A stretch of DNA of 64,000 nucleotides, taken from Yoonia sp. Its GTDB lineage: Bacteria > Pseudomonadota > Alphaproteobacteria > Rhodobacterales > Rhodobacteraceae. The stretch is from contig JAQXEG010000034.1 of NCBI GenBank assembly GCA_029250945.1, forward strand, positions 124,001-188,000, given 5' to 3'. Positions 46,469 to 55,895 of this stretch are shown here, one piece after another (the stretch's first letter is position 1; each line of letters starts with the position of its first letter). Under the pieces are notes generated by a model. The model ran no database searches. It saw only the letters and a program-made list of their open reading frames with translations, and had not been told where the DNA came from. The position numbers were made by a program, and so were the translations under genes.

Positions 46469-47662
46469 ATGCTCGCTGACAAACGCATTCTATTGATCAT
46501 TGGCGGCGGAATTGCCGCGTTCAAGGCGCTGGATTTGATCCGCCGCCTGCGCGAACGTGGCGCCAACGTGACGCCTGTTTTGACCAAAGCAGGCGGGGAA
46601 TTTGTAACTCCGCTTAGCGTGTCCGCGCTGGCTGGTGAAAAGATTTATCAGGACTTGTTTGACCTGACAGCCGAGGCCGAGATGGGCCATATCGAGCTGT
46701 CGCGCGCCGCTGATCTGATCGTTGTGGCACCAGCTACTGCGGATTTGCTGGCGAAAATGGCGGCTGGGCTGGCGAATGATCTGGCGTCCACACTGTTGCT
46801 GGCGACTGACAAGCGCGTGCTTGCTGCCCCATCCATGAATGTCCGTATGTGGGACCACCCTGCGACACAGCGCAATCTGGCGCAGTTGACGGCTGACGGC
46901 GTGCTGTTTGTCGGCCCGGGTGAGGGTGATATGGCTTGCGGTGAATACGGCCCCGGCAGGCTTGCCGAACCGCTGGATATTGTGGTGGCGATTGATGCGG
47001 CCTTGGCCGACGGCCCGCTGAAGGACAAACACGTCTTGGTCACCTCTGGCCCCACCCATGAACCGATTGATCCAGTCCGTTATATCGCGAACCGATCATC
47101 GGGTGCGCAAGGCACCGCGATTGCGCGTGCGCTGGCCGCATTGGGTGCAGACGTGACCTTTGTGACAGGTCCCGCCGATGTGCCGCCGCCTATGGGCGTG
47201 TCTGCCGTCAAGGTGCAAACCGCCGCGCAGATGTTGGACGCCGTGATGGCCGCGCCACAGGCGGACGCCGCAATCTTTGCTGCTGCCGTTGCTGATTGGC
47301 ATGTCGCAAACGCGGGTGACAACAAGATTAAAAAGGGCGGCAATGGCCTGCCGACATTGGCGTTCGCAGAGAACCCCGACATTCTGGCAACCGTCGCCCA
47401 AATGGAAGCAGGACGCCCTGATTTGGTGATCGGCTTTGCGGCCGAAACCGACGATGTCATCGCCAATGCAACGGCCAAGCGTAAACGCAAGGGCTGTGAC
47501 TGGATCGTCGCCAATGATGTGTCCCCATCTACAGGTATCATGGGTGGGTCGGAAAACGATGTGACCTTGATCATGGAAGACGGATCAGAGGATTGGCCGC
47601 GTATGTCCAAGGATGCAGTCGCCGCGCGGCTTGCCGCCAAACTGGCAGAGGTTCTATCGTGA
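46469..47662 (+). CDS. coaBC: bifunctional phosphopantothenoylcysteine decarboxylase / phosphopantothenate-cysteine ligase
   Basis: The 397-residue protein has the CoaC flavoprotein domain ([36 protein letters not shown]) and the CoaB ligase domain ([28 protein letters not shown]). It makes 4'-phosphopantetheine for CoA, a cofactor used heavily by the EMC pathway. GGAGG lies 7 bases before the ATG. The stop overlaps the dut GTG start. Confidence 0.95.
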   Translation: MLADKRILLIIGGGIAAFKALDLIRRLRERGANVTPVLTKAGGEFVTPLSVSALAGEKIYQDLFDLTAEAEMGHIELSRAADLIVVAPATADLLAKMAAGLANDLASTLLLATDKRVLAAPSMNVRMWDHPATQRNLAQLTADGVLFVGPGEGDMACGEYGPGRLAEPLDIVVAIDAALADGPLKDKHVLVTSGPTHEPIDPVRYIANRSSGAQGTAIARALAALGADVTFVTGPADVPPPMGVSAVKVQTAAQMLDAVMAAPQADAAIFAAAVADWHVANAGDNKIKKGGNGLPTLAFAENPDILATVAQMEAGRPDLVIGFAAETDDVIANATAKRKRKGCDWIVANDVSPSTGIMGGSENDVTLIMEDGSEDWPRMSKDAVAARLAAKLAEVLS

Positions 47663-48108
47663 AAATCGCGATCGCGTGGGCCGATGGTGCGGATCAATCG
47701 CTGGGCCTGCCGGCTTATGAAACCGCAGGGGCGGCTGGGGCCGATGTGCGGGCGAATTTTGCAGACCGCAGCACGGTGACCCTTGTGGCTGGGGCGCGGG
47801 TGTTGATCCCGACAGGCCTTCGCATGGCGATCCCCGCAGGGTTCGAGGTACAGATCAGACCACGGTCTGGCCTCGCGCTGAAACACGGGATCAGCATGGT
47901 CAATGCGCCCGGCACGATTGACAGTGATTATCGCGGACCAGTGGGTGTGATCTTGATCAACCACGGCGACGCCCCATTTGATGTGACACACGGGATGCGG
48001 ATCGCACAGATGGTCGCCGCCCCCGTTACACAAGCGGAGTTTGCGATGGTCGATACATTGGATGAAACAGCGCGCGGCGCGGCTGGGTTCGGGTCCACAG
48101 GACAATGA
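47659..48108 (+). CDS. dut: deoxyuridine 5'-triphosphate nucleotidohydrolase
   Basis: A GTG overlapping the coaBC stop opens 149 residues beginning with [13 protein letters not shown]. All five dUTPase motifs are visible: [41 protein letters not shown] and [11 protein letters not shown]. It converts dUTP to dUMP and keeps uracil out of DNA. It is part of the coaBC-dut-moeB-like cluster. Confidence 0.95.
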   Translation: MKIAIAWADGADQSLGLPAYETAGAAGADVRANFADRSTVTLVAGARVLIPTGLRMAIPAGFEVQIRPRSGLALKHGISMVNAPGTIDSDYRGPVGVILINHGDAPFDVTHGMRIAQMVAAPVTQAEFAMVDTLDETARGAAGFGSTGQ

Positions 48109-49145
48109 CCGTCGTTCTGCTGATGGCCGCCGTCCTATGGGGCATCGGCATGCTGATGGGTGCGCCGAAACGCGCCCGCTGGACCATGATCCTGATCCTG
48201 TTGCTGGGTGTTGTTGTCGCCCAGTTGATATTGCCCGACGGGCACCCCCTGCGCGAGGCGACGGGGGGCGATGTGCGGCTTTGGGCGCTGATCCTTGGGT
48301 TCGGGTTTGCCGGATGGTTGTATCGCGCGGGCCTGCGCGGGTTGCGACAGCGAGCTGATGCCACGCCGCCCGAGGATGCGCCCAAGTCGAAATTTTCGAC
48401 AACAGAACTCGACCGCTATGCCCGTCATATCATTTTGCGAGAGGTTGGTGGACCTGGTCAAAAGGCCCTGCGCGATGCCAAGGTTTTGGTCGTTGGAGCC
48501 GGTGGCCTTGGGTCACCCGCCTTGCAATATCTTGGTGCGGCTGGTGTCGGCACGATTGGCGTAATTGATGACGATATTGTCGAGAACGCGAATTTGCAGC
48601 GCCAAGTCATTCATACCGACGCCCAAATAGGTGCGCCAAAGGTTCAGTCAGCCGCTGATGCGATTGCCGCACAGAACCCGTTTGTCACAGTCCGCCCCTA
48701 CCACCGGCGACTGACCGAGGCGGACGCTGCGGCGATCATCGCGGACTATGATCTTGTGCTGGATGGCACCGACAATTTCGCGACGCGCCATTTGGTGAAC
48801 GCGACCTGCGTGGCGCTAGGCAAAGCTTTGATTGCTGCGGCGTTGACCCAGTGGGAAGGGCAGATCAGCCTGTATGACTCTGTATCTGATGCGCCCTGTT
48901 ATGCTTGTGTGTTTCCCGACATTCCCGACCCGTCGCTGGTGCCAAGCTGTGCAGAGGCGGGCGTGATCGGCCCGTTGCCCGGTGTGATCGGGTCCATGAT
49001 GGCGGTTGAGGCGATCAAGGAAATTACCGGTGCGGGCGACGGGTTGCGCGGCAGATTGATGATCTATGACGCGCTTTATGCGCAGACCCGTATTGTGGCC
49101 GCAAAACGCAACCCTGCGTGCCCTGTGTGCTCTGTCGCCGTTTGA
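48105..49145 (+). CDS. MoeB/ThiF-type adenylyltransferase with N-terminal membrane segments
   Basis: The 346-residue protein starts with a membrane domain of two to three helices ([53 protein letters not shown]), then an E1-like domain near residue 95: [33 protein letters not shown], the zinc pairs CYAC and CPVC, and [13 protein letters not shown]. MoeB activates the small subunit MoaD (molybdopterin) or ThiS. The membrane anchor is absent from E. coli MoeB. It overlaps the dut stop (ATGA). Confidence 0.88.
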   Translation: MTVVLLMAAVLWGIGMLMGAPKRARWTMILILLLGVVVAQLILPDGHPLREATGGDVRLWALILGFGFAGWLYRAGLRGLRQRADATPPEDAPKSKFSTTELDRYARHIILREVGGPGQKALRDAKVLVVGAGGLGSPALQYLGAAGVGTIGVIDDDIVENANLQRQVIHTDAQIGAPKVQSAADAIAAQNPFVTVRPYHRRLTEADAAAIIADYDLVLDGTDNFATRHLVNATCVALGKALIAAALTQWEGQISLYDSVSDAPCYACVFPDIPDPSLVPSCAEAGVIGPLPGVIGSMMAVEAIKEITGAGDGLRGRLMIYDALYAQTRIVAAKRNPACPVCSVAV

Positions 49146-49167
49146 GTATTTTGAAAAAAAAGCGAGG
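49144..49167. repeat. intergenic GAGTATTTTG-A-rich repeat (copy 2)
   Basis: GAGTATTTTGAAAAAAAAGC follows the stop of the MoeB-like gene almost directly. It is the short form of the repeat at 34.0 and 61.9 kb, without the leading GC hairpin. Confidence 0.5.
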
Positions 49168-49230
49168 GGGGCCGTTCTAGCGATCCCGCGTGTGGGTTCA
49201 TATCTTGGACCATAAAAAAAGGAGATTTCC

Positions 49231-51252
49231 ATGACCAACCCCCTGTTGACCGAATGGACGACTCCGTTTGAATTGCCACCATTTGACCAGATCAGTGATG
49301 ACGATTTTGGACCGGCGGTAGATGCCGCCTTGGATGAAGCCCGCGCCGCGATTTCCGCGATTGCAGCGGATGACGCCGCGCCGACGTTTGAAAATACGAT
49401 TGTCGCGTTGGAGGTGGCGGATGAAAAATTGGGCCGTGTCTTGGGCGCATTTTACGCGTTGGCAGGTGCCGACAGTAACCCCGCCCGCGAGGCGTTGCAG
49501 CGTGACTTTGCCCCTAAACTGAGCGCCTATGGATCGTGGATTAGTGCCAATGCGCTGTTGTTTGCGCGGATCGAGACGTTGTGGGATGCGCGTGACACGC
49601 TGGACCTGACCGATGAACAGGCGCGGGTTTTAATGCTGACCCGTCGCGGATTTGTCCGGTCGGGCGCGCAGTTGCAAGGGCCTGATGCGGATCGTTTGAA
49701 GGATGTGAAATCGCGCTTGTCCGTCATTGGGACGGAATTCGTGCAGAACCTTTTGGCGGATGAACGTGAGTGGTTCATGCCGCTTGGGGGGGGTGATCTG
49801 GACGGTTTGCCTGATTTCGTAATTGCCACAGCAAAGGCAGCGGGCGCGGAAAAAGATGCCGGTGGTCCTGTTGTCACCTTGTCCCGTTCTTTGATCGTAC
49901 CGTTTTTGCAATTCTCTGACCGGCGTGATTTGCGCGAAAAAGCGTATGAAGCGTGGACCGCGCGCGGGGCGAATGGTGGCGCGACTGACAACCGCGGGAT
50001 CGCGGCAGAGACATTGGCGCTGCGTCATGAGCGGGCAAATCTGCTCGGCTATGATACATTCGCCGACTATAAGTTGGAAACCGAGATGGCGGGCAATCCA
50101 GTGGCGGTGCGTGCATTGCTTATGGACGTTTGGACCCCGGCCAAAGCTGCCGCAGAGGCGGATGCAAAACAGTTGGAACGGATGCTGCATAGCGACGGCT
50201 GGGATGGCCCGTTGCAACCATGGGACTGGCGTTATTATTCGGAAAAGCGCCGCCAGCAATTGCATGATTTGGATGAGGCAGAGTTGAAGCCGTATCTACA
50301 GCTTGATCGCATGATTGATGCATCGTTTGATTGTGCAAATCGCCTGTTCGGGCTGGAATTCACGCCGCTTGATGCGCCATCCTATCACAAGGACGTCCGC
50401 CAGTGGGAGGTGACCCGTGGCGGCGAACATGTTGCGGTATTCATCGGTGATTACTTCGCCCGTGGGTCCAAACGCTCGGGGGCGTGGTGTGGGGCCATGC
50501 GGGCCCAATCGCGGGCTGCGGGGGACGTGCGTCCACATGTGGTTAACGTCTGTAACTTTGCCAAACCAGCCGAAGGGTCGCCTGCGCTGTTGTCCTATGA
50601 TGATGCGCGCACGTTGTTCCATGAATTTGGCCATGCGCTGCACCAGATGTTGTCGGATGTTACGTATGAGAGCATCAGCGGCACATCGGTCGCGCGTGAT
50701 TTCGTGGAACTGCCAAGCCAGCTTTATGAGCATTGGCTAGAGGTGCCAGAGGTGCTGGCCAAATTCGCAACCCAGGCGGAGACAGGTGAGCCGATGCCAA
50801 ATGATTTGCTGCAACGCATGTTGGGTGCCGCGACCTATGACATGGGGTTCAGCACGGTGGAATATGTGGCGTCCGCGCTGGTGGACCTGGGGTTTCATGA
50901 CGGGCCACCACCCGCTGATCCCATGCAAAAACAGGCAGAGATTTTAGAAGAGATCGGGATGCCGTCCGCGATCCGGATGCGCCATGCAACCCCGCATTTC
51001 GCCCACGTGTTTGCAGGTGACGGATATTCCTGCGGTTACTATTCCTACATGTGGTCAGAGATGATGGATGCCGATGCCTTTGCCGCGTTTGAAGAGGTTG
51101 GTGACCCGTTTGATCCAGACCTCGCCGCTAAGCTCGAGGACACGGTGTTGTCATCAGGCGGATCGGTAGACGCGGCAGCACTATACACTGCGTTCCGTGG
51201 CCGTTTGCCGGGGGTCGAGGCATTGCTAAAGGGACGTGGCCTTGCGACCTAG
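49231..51252 (+). CDS. M3 family metallopeptidase (oligopeptidase A / Dcp type)
   Basis: The 673-residue protein has FHEFGHALHQML, the HExxH zinc site with the downstream glutamate in ISGTSVARDFVELPSQLYEH. The large helical N-terminal part is normal for peptidyl-dipeptidase Dcp and oligopeptidase A. It degrades short peptides in the cytoplasm. AAGGAG precedes the ATG by 7 bases. It overlaps the convergent cation exporter by four bases. Confidence 0.93.
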   Translation: MTNPLLTEWTTPFELPPFDQISDDDFGPAVDAALDEARAAISAIAADDAAPTFENTIVALEVADEKLGRVLGAFYALAGADSNPAREALQRDFAPKLSAYGSWISANALLFARIETLWDARDTLDLTDEQARVLMLTRRGFVRSGAQLQGPDADRLKDVKSRLSVIGTEFVQNLLADEREWFMPLGGGDLDGLPDFVIATAKAAGAEKDAGGPVVTLSRSLIVPFLQFSDRRDLREKAYEAWTARGANGGATDNRGIAAETLALRHERANLLGYDTFADYKLETEMAGNPVAVRALLMDVWTPAKAAAEADAKQLERMLHSDGWDGPLQPWDWRYYSEKRRQQLHDLDEAELKPYLQLDRMIDASFDCANRLFGLEFTPLDAPSYHKDVRQWEVTRGGEHVAVFIGDYFARGSKRSGAWCGAMRAQSRAAGDVRPHVVNVCNFAKPAEGSPALLSYDDARTLFHEFGHALHQMLSDVTYESISGTSVARDFVELPSQLYEHWLEVPEVLAKFATQAETGEPMPNDLLQRMLGAATYDMGFSTVEYVASALVDLGFHDGPPPADPMQKQAEILEEIGMPSAIRMRHATPHFAHVFAGDGYSCGYYSYMWSEMMDADAFAAFEEVGDPFDPDLAAKLEDTVLSSGGSVDAAALYTAFRGRLPGVEALLKGRGLAT

Positions 51253-52148
51253 CGGGTATCGTCGGGGTGTTTTTTCACCCCGACTGGGTCCTTATGGATC
51301 AGCACATCGCAGCGCGGATAGGCGGCGATGATTGCGCGGCGCAGCGACGCGCCAATGGCATGGGCGGCGTCCAGCGTTTGGGTTCCGTCCAGTTCAATAT
51401 GCAGGTTCACAAACACGCGGCTGCCCGCAACGCGGGTTTTCAGATCGTGGTAGCCATGCAGGCCGGGATGGGCGGATGCGATAGCCTCGATCCCTTTGAT
51501 CATCGCAGGGTCGGCTTGCCTGTCCATCAACGCATCCCACGCGGATCTCCCGATGCGTAGCGCGCCGACTGCAAGAAGGGCAGCGGCGCCGAGGGCCACA
51601 ACGCTATCCACATAGCCCAGCCCAAAGCGCGCAGAGGCGAACAGCGCGATGATCGCGCCGACATTGGGGATCAGATCACCAAGATAGTGCAGGCTGTCCG
51701 CCTTTACGACCTTATTGCCAGTGATCCGTGCGACACGTCGTTGCCATAGCACAAGGCCCAGCGTGACGATGATGGCGAAAATGGCGGCGGCGATGCCAGC
51801 GCCTTCGCGTTCGGGAAGGGTGACGGTGTCATCAAGCAGACGCAGAATTGCGGCAACAGCGATCACGCCGGCGGAAATCAGGATGAATAGGGATTGCCCA
51901 AGGGCAGCGAGATCCTCGGCGCTGGTGTGGCCGAAGTTGTGATCGTCGTCTGCAGGTTTGGCCGCATAGGCAATCGCGGCGAGGCCACCTAGCGACATCA
52001 TCAAATCCATCGCACTGTCGGCCAGCGTGGCGGCAATGGCGAGGGATCCGGTTTGCCCCAGCGCCCATAATTTCACGATGACCAGTATCAGCGCGACACA
52101 GACCGACAACACACCTGCGGATAGGTTCAGGCGGTTTGCGTCAGCCAT
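51249..52148 (-). CDS. cation diffusion facilitator family metal exporter
   Basis: The 299-residue protein has six membrane helices. Metal-site residues are in LADSAMDLMMSLGGLAAIAY and KADSLHYLGDLIPNVGAI (the D/H pairs of TM2 and TM5), and the C-terminal cytoplasmic domain reads LHGYHDLKTRVAGSRVFVNL with HIELDGTQTLDAAH. It is probably a zinc, iron or manganese exporter; the ion cannot be decided by eye. It precedes the SH3-domain gene boundary by one base. Confidence 0.92.
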   Translation of the reverse strand: MADANRLNLSAGVLSVCVALILVIVKLWALGQTGSLAIAATLADSAMDLMMSLGGLAAIAYAAKPADDDHNFGHTSAEDLAALGQSLFILISAGVIAVAAILRLLDDTVTLPEREGAGIAAAIFAIIVTLGLVLWQRRVARITGNKVVKADSLHYLGDLIPNVGAIIALFASARFGLGYVDSVVALGAAALLAVGALRIGRSAWDALMDRQADPAMIKGIEAIASAHPGLHGYHDLKTRVAGSRVFVNLHIELDGTQTLDAAHAIGASLRRAIIAAYPRCDVLIHKDPVGVKKHPDDTR

Positions 52149-52149
52149 A

Positions 52150-52653
52150 TCAATCCCGCAATTCGTCTGGTTTCACACCCCAAAGGACGGATTTCGGGGC
52201 CCAACCCTTGTAGCCGCCAGCGGTGACACGGCACCACGCGGGGTTACATTCGCCTAGGCGGGCGATGACGCCAGCCTCGACCACGGCGTTTTCGGTGGCG
52301 TTCACGTCGGGGCGTGCGCGCAGGGCCAGCATGTCTTGATCAACGATGACGGTGCGTGACCCCGACAGCATGGTGTAGTGGACCCAGCCGCCCTGACCTT
52401 CGCGGTCAATTACGCGGCGCCAGTGGCCGTATTCGGCGATCACCTGAAGCGGCATGTGCCGCCGTTTGAATACCCAATCAATGCGGTGCGACAGGGATGG
52501 ACCGCGGCGCACGTTGCTTTCGGAGGCTTTGAGCGAGACAAAACGCGGCATCGGCAGATTGGTCTCTGGCCCAAGGTCTTGGGCCTGTGCCGGTCCGGTG
52601 AAAAGGGCCGCAAAACAGCCGATTTTGATCATGTTCAGAATAAAACGTAACAT
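52150..52653 (-). CDS. periplasmic SH3-like domain protein
   Basis: The start at MLRFILNMIKIGCFAALF gives 167 residues with a signal peptide ending PAQAQ near residue 25. Two SH3b-type repeats follow: RFVSLKASESNVRRGPSLSH ... WRRVIDREGQGGWVHYTMLS and LALRARPDVNATENAVVE ... CNPAWCRVTAGGYKGWAPKS. Such proteins are thought to bind peptidoglycan or partner proteins in the envelope. It is divergent from the hydroxyacid dehydrogenase gene. Confidence 0.85.
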   Translation of the reverse strand: MLRFILNMIKIGCFAALFTGPAQAQDLGPETNLPMPRFVSLKASESNVRRGPSLSHRIDWVFKRRHMPLQVIAEYGHWRRVIDREGQGGWVHYTMLSGSRTVIVDQDMLALRARPDVNATENAVVEAGVIARLGECNPAWCRVTAGGYKGWAPKSVLWGVKPDELRD

Positions 52654-52754
52654 GTGAATACTGCCAATTGCCTGTGCGCGGGTTCTTGTGCCTCGCGTCT
52701 GTGTCTTGCAATGTGTCATGACCGATCGAGTTTGAAAACGAAAAGGACCGTGAG

Positions 52755-53741
52755 ATGCCAAGCAAACGTCTAAGTGTTGTCGTGACGCGACGGTTGCCCG
52801 ATGTCGTGGAATCCCGCCTGTCGGAGCTTTTTGACGTCACGCTGCGGGATGATGACACGCCGATGACGCGCGACGCATTAGCTGCGGCGATGAAAACGGC
52901 GGATGTGCTGGTGCCGACGATCACGGACCGTATTGATGCCGCGTTGCTGGCGGGGGCTGGCCAGCGTCTAAAGCTGATCGCGAATTACGGGGCAGGTGTC
53001 GACAACATTGATGTGTCCACAGCGCGCCAGCGCGGCATTCAGGTGTCGAACACCGCTGGCGTGACCACGGATGACACCGCCGATATGGCGATGGCGTTGA
53101 TCCTGTCGGTGACCCGCCGCATTCCAGAAGGGCTGCGGATGATGCAGTCGGACGGTTGGAGCGGTTGGGCGCCCACGGCGATGCTGGGTGGCCGGATCGC
53201 GGGGCGCAGGCTGGGCATTTTGGGGATGGGCCGGATCGGGCAGGCGGTGGCGCGCCGTGCGGCCGCGTTCGGGATGCAGGTGCATTACCACAATCGCAAG
53301 CGGCTGCGCCCTGATGTGGAAACCGCGCTGGGCGCGACCTATTGGGAAAGTTTGGATCAGATGATTGCCCGCATGGACATCGTGTCGGTTAACTGCCCGC
53401 ATACCCCGTCGACATTTCACCTGATGAACGCACGTCGTCTAAAGCTGATGAAGCCGGACGCTGTGCTCGTGAACACGTCCCGTGGCGAGGTGGTGGATGA
53501 AAATGCGCTGACACGTATGCTCCGCGCGGGTGAGCTGGCGGGCGCTGGTCTGGATGTGTTTGAGGACGATCAGGCGGTCAATCCGCGTCTGCGGGATTTG
53601 TCCAACGTCGTGTTGTTGCCGCATATGAGTTCGGCTACGGTCGAGGGCCGTATCGAGATGGGCGAGAAAGTGATCATTAATATCAAGACGTTCGCCGACG
53701 GTCACAGGCCACCGGACTTGGTGGTGCCTGCAATGCTATAA
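52755..53741 (+). CDS. D-2-hydroxyacid dehydrogenase (glyoxylate/hydroxypyruvate reductase type)
   Basis: The 328-residue protein shows NYGAGVDNIDVSTARQRGI, the NAD(P) motif LGILGMGRIGQAVARRAAAF near residue 154, the catalytic arginine in VLVNTSRGEVVDENAL, glutamate in the LDVFEDD region and histidine in PHMSSATVEGRIEMG. By its AGVDNID and DTADMAMALILSVTRR motifs it belongs to the glyoxylate/hydroxypyruvate reductase (D-glycerate dehydrogenase) group, so it could consume glyoxylate formed by the EMC pathway. Confidence 0.9.
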   Translation: MPSKRLSVVVTRRLPDVVESRLSELFDVTLRDDDTPMTRDALAAAMKTADVLVPTITDRIDAALLAGAGQRLKLIANYGAGVDNIDVSTARQRGIQVSNTAGVTTDDTADMAMALILSVTRRIPEGLRMMQSDGWSGWAPTAMLGGRIAGRRLGILGMGRIGQAVARRAAAFGMQVHYHNRKRLRPDVETALGATYWESLDQMIARMDIVSVNCPHTPSTFHLMNARRLKLMKPDAVLVNTSRGEVVDENALTRMLRAGELAGAGLDVFEDDQAVNPRLRDLSNVVLLPHMSSATVEGRIEMGEKVIINIKTFADGHRPPDLVVPAML

Positions 53742-53753
53742 CAGGCGTGCGGT

Positions 53754-53905
53754 TTAACGCCCGTCTTCGCGGATCAGAACGTAATTTGATGTAGAAAAAC
53801 GCAGCATGTCATTGTCGGCGCGGCCAGCGACGTAAGAGCCTTGGCATCCATACAGGCGCCCAACACCGACATTGCGCAAAGCGCAAGCAGGGTCGATCGG
53901 GTCAT
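53754..53905 (-). pseudogene. possible frameshifted small lipoprotein gene
   Basis: An ATG at 53905 opens MTRSTLLALCAMSVLGACMD, a convincing lipoprotein signal with cysteine 18, and stops at 53774. An overlapping frame that lacks a good start reads GRLYGCQGSYVAGRADNDML and then RFSTSNYVLIREDGR before a stop at 53754, which looks like the C-terminus of the same protein. One frameshift near the lipobox would join them. This occupies part of the 366-bp gap between the hydroxyacid dehydrogenase and panB; the rest (53906-54046) shows nothing recognisable. Confidence 0.4.
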
Positions 53906-54046
53906 TCGCTTCCCCCCTCAACGGTCCGCTTCTTATGAGAGGTAGTTTAGAGAAAGCATATGTGGCGCGTCATTTCGAGGGATAGCAGGATAAATACTTC
54001 TCCCTTCAGCATGTAGTATGCTGCCATCGCGATACCTACTAGGGGA

Positions 54047-54104
54047 TGGGGCGCTGCCCCCGGTGCTGCGTACCTCCCCCGAGGTATTTGGCGGCAAGAG
54101 GAAG
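54047..54104. repeat. intergenic GGGGCGCTGCCCC hairpin repeat (copy 3)
   Basis: GGGGCGCTGCCCC forms a hairpin, followed by a diverged CCTCCCCCGAGGTATTTGG and AGAGGAAG. It is the least conserved of the four related elements and lies just after the panB stop. Confidence 0.5.
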
Positions 54105-54107
54105 CAG

Positions 54108-54920
54108 TTAGCGGTACACCTCGTCTTCTGTCGGGAAGGCGCGGCCTTTGACGTCGGCGGCGTAGCGTTTGACGCTGTCTTCGATCATTGGGCCCAAGGT
54201 GCCGTAAACTTTGACAAATTTCGGGGTCCAGGGGTTCATGCCCAACATATCCTCAAGCACAAGGATCTGGCCATCGCAATCCACCGACGCGCCGATGCCG
54301 ATCGTGGGAATGTCGATCAGTTTTGTGATTTTGGAGGCGAGCGGTTCAACCATGCCCTCAAGCACGACAGCGAATGCGCCCGCGTCCGTCACCGCATGGG
54401 CGTCGGCGATGTGGTCGGCCCATGTGTCCTCATCGCGGCCTTGGGTTTTGAAGCCGCCCATGACGTGGGACGATTGCGGGGTCAGGCCGATGTGCGCCAT
54501 CACGGGGATGCCGCGTTCGACGAGGAATTTGATGGTGGGGGCCATGCGTGCGCCGCCCTCAAGCTTGACCGCCCCGCAAGAGGTTTCTTTCATGATCCGT
54601 GCGGCGTTGCGAAACGCCATGTTGGGGGATTCTTCATAGGTGCCGAATGGCATATCCACGATGATCAGCGCCTTTTGTGTGCCGCGTACTACGGCCTTGC
54701 CGTGCATGATCATCAGATCAAGTGGCACGCCCACCGTGCTTTCCATGCCGTGCATCACCATACCAAGGCTGTCGCCCACAAGGATGAAATCCGCGTATTT
54801 ATCCACGATAGCCGCCGTATGCGCGTGATAGCTGGTCAGCGACACAATCGGGTCGCCGCCTTTGCGGTTTGCGATCTGCGGGACGGTATTGCGGCGGATC
54901 GTCTCTGTTTGGCTGCTCAT
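54108..54920 (-). CDS. panB: 3-methyl-2-oxobutanoate hydroxymethyltransferase
   Basis: The 270-residue TIM-barrel protein shows [20 protein letters not shown] (metal-binding Asp), [14 protein letters not shown] and [20 protein letters not shown]. It makes ketopantoate from 2-oxoisovalerate and methylene-tetrahydrofolate. It overlaps the panC stop (ATGA), so panC-panB form an operon for pantothenate and thus CoA. Confidence 0.96.
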   Translation of the reverse strand: MSSQTETIRRNTVPQIANRKGGDPIVSLTSYHAHTAAIVDKYADFILVGDSLGMVMHGMESTVGVPLDLMIMHGKAVVRGTQKALIIVDMPFGTYEESPNMAFRNAARIMKETSCGAVKLEGGARMAPTIKFLVERGIPVMAHIGLTPQSSHVMGGFKTQGRDEDTWADHIADAHAVTDAGAFAVVLEGMVEPLASKITKLIDIPTIGIGASVDCDGQILVLEDMLGMNPWTPKFVKVYGTLGPMIEDSVKRYAADVKGRAFPTEDEVYR

Positions 54921-55750
54921 GGTGTGACCTCCTTTTGGTCGATCAGCATGACCTCTCCGAATTCGGCAGAGATCATGATGCCCACGGGACCGGATGGTGT
55001 GCCGGCGGCGGGCGCAAATGTTGCGGGGTCCACGATATCAATGGCCCCCAGCGTGGCAAGGGGTTCCGTCGCGATGGTGGCTGCGATGATGTCATGGGCG
55101 GCCTCGACCGTGGCGCCGCCTTGGATCATCACCTCAGCGGCGGTCAGGGCCGCGATCAGGATGGGGGCTGCGGCGCGGTCTGCGGGCGTGAGCCGGATGT
55201 TGCGCGACGACATGGCAAGACCGTCATGTTCGCGCACCGTTTGCACACCGTGGATGGCGATGGGCATGTGTAGATCACGGACCATTGTGCGGATCACGGC
55301 AAGCTGTTGGTAATCCTTTTCGCCGAAATAGGCGGCGTCTGCCCTGATGATATTGAACAGTTTAGTGACAACCGTGGCGACACCCCGATAGTGGCCCGGA
55401 CGGACCAGACCATGAAATACATTGGCCAGATTGGTCGACTCGACGATGGTTTCTTCGCCCTCAGGATAGATTTCACCGACTGTCGGGATAAACACCGCCG
55501 CAACGCCAGCCTGTTCCAAAAGCGCGAGATCTTCGGTTTCTGTGCGAGGGTATGTGTCCAGATCGGACGGGTCGCCGAATTGTGTCGGGTTCACAAAGAT
55601 GGTCGCGACGACGTTGTCATGGGTACTGGCGGCCTTAACCAATGCCATATGGCCAGCGTGCAAGGCGCCCATTGTTGTGACCAGCCCAATGCTGCCGGAC
55701 ATGGCCCCGACAGCGGCGCGCATTTCGACGATTGAGCGGCAGATTTGCAT
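54917..55750 (-). CDS. panC: pantoate-beta-alanine ligase
   Basis: The ATG at 55750 ([20 protein letters not shown]) has AAGGGG seven bases upstream and gives 277 residues. The class I adenylation motifs are [16 protein letters not shown] (HIGH), [28 protein letters not shown] and MSSRN. It joins pantoate and beta-alanine. First gene of panC-panB; upstream in-frame codons have no family support. Confidence 0.96.
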   Translation of the reverse strand: MQICRSIVEMRAAVGAMSGSIGLVTTMGALHAGHMALVKAASTHDNVVATIFVNPTQFGDPSDLDTYPRTETEDLALLEQAGVAAVFIPTVGEIYPEGEETIVESTNLANVFHGLVRPGHYRGVATVVTKLFNIIRADAAYFGEKDYQQLAVIRTMVRDLHMPIAIHGVQTVREHDGLAMSSRNIRLTPADRAAAPILIAALTAAEVMIQGGATVEAAHDIIAATIATEPLATLGAIDIVDPATFAPAAGTPSGPVGIMISAEFGEVMLIDQKEVTP

Positions 55751-55895
55751 GGAAAACCCCTTGGGAAGATCAATTTTCCTATGGATACACGCGGAGTGTG
55801 CCTGGCCACAAGTGCCACACGATTGCTCAATTCCTTTCTTACTCGCGTCCTGATTGTTTCCGATAAGGGCACGGTATTGAAAAGGGATTATGATT

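Noticed and set aside
47080-48402. A 440-codon minus-strand frame over coaBC, dut and the MoeB-like gene.
   Set aside because: It crosses three well-supported plus-strand genes and shows no domain.
54018-55313. Plus-strand 431-codon frame over panB and panC.
   Set aside because: Antisense to two genes with complete catalytic motifs; no domain of its own.
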